DNA of 46,688 bases from Candidatus Saganbacteria bacterium (lineage in GTDB: Bacteria; Margulisbacteria; WOR-1; JAPLLA01). A program made the position numbers and the translations under genes. Shown in pieces: positions 7,135 through 13,427 of the stretch; the stretch's first letter is position 1; every line of letters begins with the position of its first letter. Location of the stretch: the NCBI GenBank assembly GCA_026387795.1, contig JAPLLA010000046.1:1-46688 (forward strand), given 5' to 3'. The notes below the pieces were generated by a model. The model was not told where the DNA came from. It ran no database searches and worked only from the letters and a program-made list of their open reading frames with translations.

Positions 7135-7914
7135 ATGCTTACTTTTGACCAAATTAAAGAATACTTTACGCCGGATTTGGCGCAGTTAAATCCCAAGGGG
7201 ATGTTGGTGGAATATCTGCAATATGAATGCCTGGATTCAATTTTTAAGCAAAAGGGGTCAGAAAAGCTAAGCTTCATCGGCGGAACTGCCATTCGCTTAA
7301 TCTATAATTCGCAGCGCTTTTCGGAAGATCTGGATTTTGACAACTTTGGCTTGGATGCTGCGGGACTAGAGCGGTTATTTGACAAGGTATGTAAAGAAAT
7401 AAAGGTAAAGGGGTTTGAGGTTGAATATCGCTTCCTATCCAGAGGGAAAAACTTTCATTGTTATCTTAAGTTTCCTGCTGTTTTACGGCAATATGGCTTG
7501 CCTGCACATCATCAAGAAAAAATTTTGGTTAGCATTGATACTGAGCATAAAACTAGGATCGTTAAGCCGGAAGTTAGGTCCATTAATAAGTTTGGGATAT
7601 TTTGCAATATTATTGTTAACCCCTTGCCTGTGCTTTTGGCGCAAAAATTGCTGGCGATTTTACTTAGAAAAAGGGAAAAGGGCCGCGATTTTTATGATGT
7701 TTCGTTTTTGGGGGGGCTGGCTAAGCCGGATTATTTTTACATTGAACAAGTAACCGGCATGGGAAAAGAAGATTTTAAGGCAAAGCTGTTAAAAAGGTGT
7801 TTGCAGTTTAATTATAAAATTTTAGCCAAGGACGTAGCTCCATTTTTGTTTAATGCGGACCAGAAAAAACGGGTATTGGATTTCGAAGGGGTGATCGGGG
7901 AAATACTGTCTTAG
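7135..7914 (+). CDS. abiEii: AbiEii/AbiGii nucleotidyltransferase toxin
   Basis: 259-residue nucleotidyltransferase-like toxin. FIGGTAIRLIYNSQRFSEDL carries the GG...S active-site pattern and is completed by D65/D67 in EDLDFD. KLLAILLRKREKGRDFYDV is the second conserved AbiEii block, with Lys, Arg and Asp near the expected spacing. AbiEii proteins transfer nucleotides, and characterised relatives modify tRNA acceptor ends; the target here is unknown. The stop codon TAG (7912-7914) directly abuts the duplicated S26 3' end. It is not a normal component of RiPP loci; its placement is best explained by insertion. Confidence 0.88.
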   Translation: MLTFDQIKEYFTPDLAQLNPKGMLVEYLQYECLDSIFKQKGSEKLSFIGGTAIRLIYNSQRFSEDLDFDNFGLDAAGLERLFDKVCKEIKVKGFEVEYRFLSRGKNFHCYLKFPAVLRQYGLPAHHQEKILVSIDTEHKTRIVKPEVRSINKFGIFCNIIVNPLPVLLAQKLLAILLRKREKGRDFYDVSFLGGLAKPDYFYIEQVTGMGKEDFKAKLLKRCLQFNYKILAKDVAPFLFNADQKKRVLDFEGVIGEILS

Positions 7915-7981
7915 GCCAATTTTCCGGAGCATTGCAAAGCTGAACCGGTTGGGGAATAGGGCGATTAATCAGAGGGGGTAA
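7915..7981 (+). pseudogene. Remnant of the 3' end of an S26 peptidase gene
   Basis: Read in the right frame this encodes PIFRSIAKLNRLGNRAINQRG and a TAA at 7979-7981, 4 bp before the PqqD start. It matches the end of the intact S26 gene up to GNRAIN. The remnant's own terminal residues and tight spacing to PqqD look like the original junction. Its GAGGGGG serves as ribosome site for PqqD. Confidence 0.88.
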
Positions 7982-7985
7982 AAAA

Positions 7986-8255
7986 ATGAAAAAGATATTG
8001 GCGAATAAGGATTTTGTTTATAGGGAAGAAGAGGACGAAGCGCTCATTTTTAATCCAGATAATGGAGGGATAAAGATTTTAAATGCTACAGGGAACTTAA
8101 TCTGGAAGCTTTGCGATGGCACCAGAGATAAAGAACAAATTATCCGAGAGCTAATGCAAGCTTTTCCGGATGTGAATAAAAAGGTATTAAAACAGGATCT
8201 GGACGAATTTTTAGCCAAAGCAAAAAAAACCGCCGTGATTAGTTATGTTTCATAG
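7986..8255 (+). CDS. PqqD-like peptide-binding protein (RRE)
   Basis: 89 residues of the PqqD fold: two strands (FVYREEEDEALIFNPDNGG), the conserved LNATGNLIWKLCDGTRDKEQI segment (given here in two parts: LNATGNLIWKLCD and GTRDKEQI), then helices. Such proteins bind the leader of a ribosomally made peptide and present it to radical SAM enzymes. It is directly followed by two such enzymes and a small cysteine-rich gene. The start ATG at 7986 has GAGGGGG 5-6 nt upstream, supplied by the S26 remnant. The C-terminal region is slightly longer than minimal PqqD. Its partner choice between the two enzymes cannot be read from sequence. Confidence 0.88.
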   Translation: MKKILANKDFVYREEEDEALIFNPDNGGIKILNATGNLIWKLCDGTRDKEQIIRELMQAFPDVNKKVLKQDLDEFLAKAKKTAVISYVS

Positions 8256-8308
8256 TTTTGGGTAGTCTTGTCGGACATTAAAGTGGTTTTTACTGGAGAA
8301 AACAACTA

Positions 8309-9412
8309 TTGCAAAAGAGGCTAAAGAATAGGGCTAAGAAAAACAGAATGAGCATTGAACAACAAACTGCCGGGCAAAAAGAGATCTCCTTGTCTACTAT
8401 ACATTTGTTTATTACGGAAGAATGCAACCTTTCTTGCCGGCATTGTTTTGTGCAGAAGAAAAAAGGGGGGGGGCAAAAGCAGCAGCTTTCTTATTGGGAG
8501 ACATTGAAGATCTTGGAACAGGCATTTCAGTGTGGAGTAAAAAGAGTGGTTTTTCTGGGAGGAGAACCGTTTTTGCACCCCTCCTTTTTAAAGATTTTGG
8601 GGCACTTGTCTCATCTCCCCGTTTCTATTGGAATTTCCACGAACGGTTTTTTCGTTAATGATCGTATTTTAGCTGTTCTGAAAAAACTCGGGAAAAAAGT
8701 TGATGTGGCATTTAGCTTAGACGGGGACACTGCCAAAACTCATGATGCCATGAGAGGGGCGGGTAGTTTTGAGATTACAGTGCGCAATTTAATTGAGATG
8801 AAAAAACATCAAGTCAATTGCCAGATTAATACGGTTATTACTCGTTATAATTTTAAAAGCATAGAAGGATTAGCGAGCCTGGCAGAAAAGCTGGGGATAA
8901 AAACAATTACGCTATTGCATTTTGTAAGCAGCGATCCTAAGCAGCGGAAAGAATTTGAGTTGGGGACGGAAGAACATAAATGGTTGTTTAAATTTATGAG
9001 CGACAAAATTCATAGTGGCTGGAAAGGAATGGATATTGTTAGTGGGCCGTTGGCAGCAGGGATGAGGCGTATAGCCAAGTTTTTTGCGGGTGAGAAAATA
9101 GAAAAAAGGGGGGAATTGTTTTTTTGCAATGCGGGATCAAAGAGTTGTGCGGTAAAATCCAATGGGGACGTTCTCCCCTGCGGGCTTTTTTGGGATTATG
9201 TTTTGGGTAATGTAAAAGAGCATCTGTTAAAGGAAATTTTGACTACTTCTCCGGCTCTCCGGAAATTAAGAGCATTGAGAGAGATTAAATTAAAGAAAGA
9301 ATCCGACTGCCAAAAGTGTAATTTTACTGCTTATTGTGATGGCGGCTGTAGGGCATTGGCTTATGCTCGTACAGGGGCTTTAACCGCAAAAAGAGGGTTT
9401 TTCTGTGCATAA
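8309..9412 (+). CDS. Radical SAM/SPASM peptide-modifying enzyme 1
   Basis: 367 residues. Radical SAM cysteines C39, C43, C46 in CNLSCRHC; VVFLGGEPFLHP is the GGEP motif; VDVAFSLDGDTAKTHD is also typical. The C-terminal SPASM region has CNAGSKSCAVKSNGDVLPC and CQKCNFTAYCDGGC for two auxiliary Fe-S clusters. Such enzymes make thioether, C-C or other links in peptides. The start is taken as TTG at 8309 because GGAGA lies 9 nt upstream; the ATG at 8348 has no good ribosome site and also lies before the catalytic core, so the product differs only by 13 residues. It follows PqqD by 53 bp and overlaps the next gene by 8 bp. Confidence 0.9.
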   Translation: MQKRLKNRAKKNRMSIEQQTAGQKEISLSTIHLFITEECNLSCRHCFVQKKKGGGQKQQLSYWETLKILEQAFQCGVKRVVFLGGEPFLHPSFLKILGHLSHLPVSIGISTNGFFVNDRILAVLKKLGKKVDVAFSLDGDTAKTHDAMRGAGSFEITVRNLIEMKKHQVNCQINTVITRYNFKSIEGLASLAEKLGIKTITLLHFVSSDPKQRKEFELGTEEHKWLFKFMSDKIHSGWKGMDIVSGPLAAGMRRIAKFFAGEKIEKRGELFFCNAGSKSCAVKSNGDVLPCGLFWDYVLGNVKEHLLKEILTTSPALRKLRALREIKLKKESDCQKCNFTAYCDGGCRALAYARTGALTAKRGFFCA

Positions 9413-10523
9413 AAAAGATAGCGGTAAAAAACTAAAACAAGGATCCTCTCCCTCCAACAAGACGGCAGAACTTTTTCTTACTTATGATTGCAATTTGCGT
9501 TGCCCGTATTGTTATATCAGGGGTAGAAAAGTGGCCAGAGAAAAGCAAGAACTGCCGTTTGATTTTTGGCGCGCTATTATTGAGACTTTGGCCGAGCATG
9601 ATTTTAGGACTATTCTTTTTAATGGGGGAGAGCCTTTTTATCGGCAGGATTTTGGCGCCCTTTTGGAAATTGCAGAAAAAAAATGCGACAGCATTATTAT
9701 TAATACTAATGGCACAATTATTACCAACAAATTTATAAGGTTAATCAAAAAAAGCCCGCAAAAATTTCGGATAACGGTTAGTTTGGACGGGCCTACACAG
9801 GAATTACACGATTTTACGCGCGGACAGGGAAGCTTTTTAAAAACCTTGAAAATGATTGGCTTATTGTCTGAACATAAGGTTGCTTTTAACATTGCAACGG
9901 TTGTGATGAAACACAATTTGGGCTCATTGAAAGATATACTTGAGCTGGCAGAAACCCGGGGGGCGCAAGAATTGCTTTTTCTTGATTCGATGTCTTCTGT
10001 TTCGGGTTCGAATAAATACTGTTTGGATTACAAGTCTCTTAGTAAGGCACTGTTTACTGTTTTAAAGTTGAGCGCAGTACAGGGAAAGGTGAGCGTGGGA
10101 AAAGGGGGCCTGGTTTCTTTTGCCAAAAAAATAATTAATTGGAATGTTTTACGGACAGCCAATAAGGGGGAGGGGTTTAGTGGCAAGTGTGGCGTGGATT
10201 ACAATAACCTTACTGGTTTTAGGGTAGATCCTTATGGCCGCTTGATGGCATGTCCCCCGTCTTTTAAAAGGACTGGGTTTTATTACGATTTAAAAGTAAG
10301 CCCTTTAAAAAAGCTGCTTCAAAAACAGGGAAAAGGAGAATTTCCTAGTTTTACTTTATTGCCGGATAAAATTCCCGCTGTTTGTGAAGGATGTGAGTAT
10401 ATCAGTGTTTGTTTTAGCGGTTGTCCTCTTTCCCTGAAAAAAAGCTTAAAAATGACTTGTAAATTTTTAAGATCCAAGTATAATTTTTTGTGTAGGAGGG
10501 AAAAATATGAAAAAACAATATGA
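9405..10523 (+). CDS. Radical SAM/SPASM peptide-modifying enzyme 2
   Basis: 372 residues. Cluster cysteines C29, C33, C36 in CNLRCPYC; TILFNGGEPFYR and ITVSLDGPTQELHD follow. The C-terminal SPASM-like cysteines are in CGVDYNNLTGF, MACPP, CEGCEYISVCFSGC and two further cysteines near the end. It is clearly diverged from enzyme 1, so the two probably install different links or act in sequence. Start GTG at 9405 with AGAGGG 7 nt upstream, inside the end of enzyme 1. Its 3' end overlaps the precursor gene by 17 bp, the tightest sign that the small peptide belongs to this operon. Confidence 0.9.
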   Translation: MHKKDSGKKLKQGSSPSNKTAELFLTYDCNLRCPYCYIRGRKVAREKQELPFDFWRAIIETLAEHDFRTILFNGGEPFYRQDFGALLEIAEKKCDSIIINTNGTIITNKFIRLIKKSPQKFRITVSLDGPTQELHDFTRGQGSFLKTLKMIGLLSEHKVAFNIATVVMKHNLGSLKDILELAETRGAQELLFLDSMSSVSGSNKYCLDYKSLSKALFTVLKLSAVQGKVSVGKGGLVSFAKKIINWNVLRTANKGEGFSGKCGVDYNNLTGFRVDPYGRLMACPPSFKRTGFYYDLKVSPLKKLLQKQGKGEFPSFTLLPDKIPAVCEGCEYISVCFSGCPLSLKKSLKMTCKFLRSKYNFLCRREKYEKTI

Positions 10524-10719
10524 AAAGCCGGGAATGGCAGACTTAGAAGTGGGCGTTTCTTTTCTAGAACATTGTACATCAGTTGGAACCAGTAATGCTA
10601 CCGTTTGTGACAATGGTTACCAAGCTGGAGGGTCCGGTTGCGACTGTGGAGGAGCGCCAGCGGTGGGATCACAGACTGCGCCAAGTGCTCCGGGTGATTG
10701 TGAGAGCTGTGGACCATAA
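10507..10719 (+). CDS. Candidate RiPP precursor peptide, six cysteines
   Basis: 70 residues. Residues 1-22 look like a leader: charged, with Y5-E-K-P8, the YxxP pattern known from leaders bound by PqqD-like domains in lasso-peptide loci. The remainder is Gly/Ser/Ala-rich with six cysteines: C23, C34, C45, C47, C65, C68, the first three evenly spaced by 11. GSGCDCGG and GDCESCGP give close pairs. AGGAGGG ends 6 nt before the ATG, the strongest ribosome site in this locus, as expected for a substrate made in excess over its enzymes. No Gly-Gly cleavage site is obvious before C23. No relative is recognised; the precursor role is inferred from size, composition and position. Confidence 0.78.
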   Translation: MKKQYEKPGMADLEVGVSFLEHCTSVGTSNATVCDNGYQAGGSGCDCGGAPAVGSQTAPSAPGDCESCGP

Positions 10720-10853
10720 TAATAAGAGCCGGTTTCTAGTAGCATAATTAGAATGAAAATACTAAGGGAATAGTTTGTTCGGCAGGAAAAGGGTGAAGTC
10801 TGATTTTTGAACAAAGGAAGAGGGCTAATTCAAACAGAACATTCTATTTAAAT

Positions 10854-11726
10854 GTGTTTGATGTAAATATCTCTTTGGAAATGCACAATTTCCCCCTTGG
10901 TGTTTATTCCACAATTGCGGATCTTTTTAGAAATGAAACAGTAAAGAAGCCTCCTCGGAGTACTAAGAATAAGATTGTTTTTGTTTATACCCAAGACTTA
11001 GATGCCACCGTTATTAAAGCTACAAGCCACTTTAAGGCCCCTTTTTATAAAAGCAATTTATATGGGGTAAAGGCTTTTTGTGCCTTTCCCAGGGGGAGGG
11101 GAAGTATTTATTTGGTTTCTTTTAAGGATGCCAGTTTTGCAGTAAGAATGATTGAACACCTAGTAAAGGAAATGTTTGTCAGGTTTTTTATGGATTTTAA
11201 TATTGTTTTTCTGCATGCATCTGCCGTAATGGTTAAAAAAGGGGCATTGCTATTTTTGGCTCCTTCGGGGGGAGGGAAAAGCACTATTTCAGGGTTTTTC
11301 CCGTCGCAAAATATTTTAGCAGATGATGCGGTAGGAGTAAGATTTGAGTCTGGTAATTACCATGTTTTGTCTCCATTTTTCCCAAAACTTGAACTTGGGG
11401 GTTGGGGAGAGGAAAAAGAGAAAAACAATAAGGCCTTTGGATTAAATCCTTTTAGAAAAGAAAAGCTAAGTGCCATTTTTTTTATTCATAAGAGTAAACG
11501 AAACTATTTACAAAAAAAAGATCCAACCCATTGTTTGTTGGTTGCTTTGTGGAAACAAATGTTGCCGGTAACCCTGCTTCCCCGCACAAAAAAGTTTGAT
11601 ATGGAAAACAAACAGAGGCTTTTTAGGTTTTTGAAAGGAATAATACAAGCAGTCCCAGTTTTTGATCTGCATTTTAGAAAAGACAATTCTTTTTTACCGT
11701 TGTTGGACTCAATTGGTTTAGAATGA
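10854..11726 (+). CDS. HPr-kinase-like P-loop protein of the RiPP locus
   Basis: P-loop kinase fold related to the C-terminal domain of HprK: FLHASAVMV, Walker A APSGGGKST (136-144) and LADDAV (155-160). Relatives occur in lasso-peptide and other peptide-modification loci, where some phosphorylate the peptide. The start is uncertain. GTG at 10854 has no ribosome site, while the frame stays open back to a stop at 10794-10796 and encodes a plausible strand (NRTFYLNVFDVNISLE). AAGGGTGA at 10789-10796 would serve a CTG at 10800 or ATT at 10803, both rare. The gene ends one base before the stop of the leuS remnant on the other strand. 10720-10796 holds no recognisable feature. Confidence 0.8.
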   Translation: MFDVNISLEMHNFPLGVYSTIADLFRNETVKKPPRSTKNKIVFVYTQDLDATVIKATSHFKAPFYKSNLYGVKAFCAFPRGRGSIYLVSFKDASFAVRMIEHLVKEMFVRFFMDFNIVFLHASAVMVKKGALLFLAPSGGGKSTISGFFPSQNILADDAVGVRFESGNYHVLSPFFPKLELGGWGEEKEKNNKAFGLNPFRKEKLSAIFFIHKSKRNYLQKKDPTHCLLVALWKQMLPVTLLPRTKKFDMENKQRLFRFLKGIIQAVPVFDLHFRKDNSFLPLLDSIGLE

Positions 11727-11727
11727 A

Positions 11728-11776
11728 CTACGTTATAACCACATTCACCAGCTTGTTCGGCACATAAACCACTTTT
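11728..11776 (-). pseudogene. leuS: Remnant of the leuS 3' end
   Basis: On the minus strand it encodes [15 protein letters not shown] and stop TAG, matching [15 protein letters not shown]-stop of the intact leuS. 11734-11776 matches 13434-13476 at 41 of 43 positions; both differences are synonymous valine changes. It lies 1,700 bp from the intact 3' end and one base past the HprK-like stop, suggesting the two genes once met tail to tail here. Confidence 0.88.
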
Positions 11777-11779
11777 GGA

Positions 11780-11818
11780 CCCCGACTATTTTGCTTTAGT
11801 AATGCAAATTGGTCGGGG
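11780..11818. repeat. Hairpin at the left end of the Fic module
   Basis: CCCCGACTATTTTGC (11780-11794) pairs with GCAAATTGGTCGGGG (11804-11818), 13 of 15 positions, around a 9-nt loop. It begins 4 bases after the leuS remnant homology ends. There is no T-run, so an ordinary intrinsic terminator is doubtful; an end structure of the incoming DNA is possible. Confidence 0.6.
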
Positions 11819-11837
11819 CAGGGCATATAGATTATAC

Positions 11838-11866
11838 TTGTCTGCACCATTTTATTTTGCTACAAT
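11838..11866 (+). promoter_or_regulatory. Promoter of the AbiEi-like/Fic pair
   Basis: TTGTCT (11838-11843), 17 bp, TGC-TACAAT (-10 at 11861-11866). The gene starts at 11916 with GGAGAG as ribosome site. The promoter lies in unique DNA between the leuS remnant and the module, so the module carries its own promoter. Confidence 0.55.
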
Positions 11867-11915
11867 TTATCCAAAAGATATGCGGTAGTTTTATTCAAAA
11901 TATTGGAGAGACAGT

Positions 11916-12602
11916 ATGGCAAGAAAAGTATTAAAACTTACTCAAAAAGCGCTCGAGTTTTGGAAAGATAAGATAAAAAGCGGCAATCGGGTGCTTAGGG
12001 GACGGGATTTTCCCGGTGAATATGTGCGTAAGCTTTTGCAAAAGGAAGGGCTGCTTTTCCCGATTTTAAGGGGCTTGTACCTGTTGAAAAATAAGGGGGA
12101 AGAGGATGAAACCCTGTTTTATCGCTGGTATTGGCTGATGATTGAAAAAATAATGGGGCAGTATGGGGAGTGGTCGATTGAGAAAGAATCTGCCTTGGCC
12201 CTATACTTGGGCAGGGAAACCATCCCACAAAGGATTAAGGTCCGCATATCAAGAAATGTAAAATATGTACAACTGCTTCCTTTTGGCCTTGAATTGCAAA
12301 TCCGTCCGGATCCCTCTTTTGAGGAAAAAACCAGACGGGAGTGGAAAATTGAGGGGACAATGGTATATGTAGATATCCCGGAAAAAGTCCTTTTTGGGCT
12401 GCATAAAAGGAATGGGGTTGACTTTAAGGCATTTATTAAGGGGATGAAATTTGACCGGAGGTTCCTGGAGGTTTTGTATGCGGATGCCCCGAAACCGGTA
12501 GTGGCGCAGGAGTTGATTAAATTTGCATCTGAAGCAGGCGAAGCAGAGCTTGCCTTAGTATTGAGAAAAATTGTTAAGGAGAATACAATCTACAGATTAT
12601 GA
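11916..12602 (+). CDS. AbiEi-like antitoxin-type transcription regulator
   Basis: 228 residues resembling the AbiEi family: an N-terminal winged helix (VLRGRDFPGEYVRKLLQKEG then LLFPILRGLYLL), followed by WSIEKESALALYLGRETIP and VYVDIPEKVLFGLH. It is distinct from the AbiEi at 6532. AbiEi proteins normally pair with AbiEii nucleotidyltransferases; here the next gene, overlapping by 4 bp, is a Fic protein. The regulator may therefore act as repressor and antitoxin for Fic (inference). Start ATG at 11916, GGAGAG 6 nt upstream. Family assignment rests on overall pattern rather than a single decisive motif. Confidence 0.68.
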   Translation: MARKVLKLTQKALEFWKDKIKSGNRVLRGRDFPGEYVRKLLQKEGLLFPILRGLYLLKNKGEEDETLFYRWYWLMIEKIMGQYGEWSIEKESALALYLGRETIPQRIKVRISRNVKYVQLLPFGLELQIRPDPSFEEKTRREWKIEGTMVYVDIPEKVLFGLHKRNGVDFKAFIKGMKFDRRFLEVLYADAPKPVVAQELIKFASEAGEAELALVLRKIVKENTIYRL

Positions 12603-13375
12603 AAAAGAATGCTTGGATAATTAGACAAGAAGAAGAGCTAATGGCCTTTAGCGAAATAATAGGCGGAGTGCTAAAAGAAGAGATAAACGCCATAAAAAAG
12701 CATCCGCTGGAAAAAATTCTGGAAATGGCCGTGGCACGAAAAAAGTATGACGTTTACCACTCTACCACTATTGAGGGGTATAGCATTACCCCCGAGGAAG
12801 TGGAAGCGGTTATTTTGGGAAAAAGCTTAAAAGATGAAGGTTTTGAAAAACTGCGCAACAAAATGGCGATTTTGGGGCACGCGCAAGCTTTTGACTATGT
12901 GCTTAAGTGCATTAAAAAAGATTTTAAGAGGCCTAAAATAACAGACGAATTTATTGCAGACATTTATTTTCAGCTTTTTAAGCCTTCGGTAGATGCCAAA
13001 ATAATTGACCGGTTCGATTTGCTTGGTTACCGCAGGATCAAGGTGTATTTGCGCGGTAGCCGTTATGTCCCGCCCAGCTTTGAAAAGGTGCCGGATTTGA
13101 TGGATAATTTTATCCTTTCTTTGAATAAGATGGGAGATTCTTTGGTTAAGGCGATTTTAAGCCATTATTATTTTGTAACCATCCATCCCTATCAGGATGG
13201 GAACGGCAGATGCGGCCGCTTGCTTATGAACTATTTTCTTGCAGCTTCTGGGTACCTGTGGATTACAATTACTGCGGACGAAAGAGAAGCCTATTTCAGG
13301 GCATTGCAGGCAGGGCAATTAGACGGCAATATCCTTCCTTTTGCAAAATTAATTATTTCTCTTTTGCGGAAGTAG
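12599..13375 (+). CDS. Fic-domain AMP-transferase
   Basis: 258 residues. The catalytic motif HPYQDGNGRCGR starts at H196 (HPFxDGNGRxxR); Fic proteins transfer AMP or related groups to target hydroxyls. An N-terminal STTIEG (55-60) fits the inhibitory (S/T)xxxE(G/N) helix, so the protein is probably held inactive by its own E59, making it a class II type. This raises the question of why an AbiEi-like partner is needed. A flap segment is at RGSRYVPPSFEKVP. The start overlaps the regulator's stop by 4 bp. It is convergent with leuS, with 52 bp between stops; those 52 bp hold only a small TGCC/GGCA hairpin. Confidence 0.92.
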   Translation: MKKNAWIIRQEEELMAFSEIIGGVLKEEINAIKKHPLEKILEMAVARKKYDVYHSTTIEGYSITPEEVEAVILGKSLKDEGFEKLRNKMAILGHAQAFDYVLKCIKKDFKRPKITDEFIADIYFQLFKPSVDAKIIDRFDLLGYRRIKVYLRGSRYVPPSFEKVPDLMDNFILSLNKMGDSLVKAILSHYYFVTIHPYQDGNGRCGRLLMNYFLAASGYLWITITADEREAYFRALQAGQLDGNILPFAKLIISLLRK

Positions 13376-13427
13376 CGGAACGAGAATAAATGCCACAAGG
13401 CAAAATTGTCGGTGAGGGGAAAAGAGG

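Noticed and set aside
6532-7914. AbiEii as the nucleotidyltransferase partner of the RiPP locus
   Set aside because: It pairs with its own AbiEi, has its own promoter and is bracketed by a duplicated gene end, so it looks inserted rather than functional in peptide modification.
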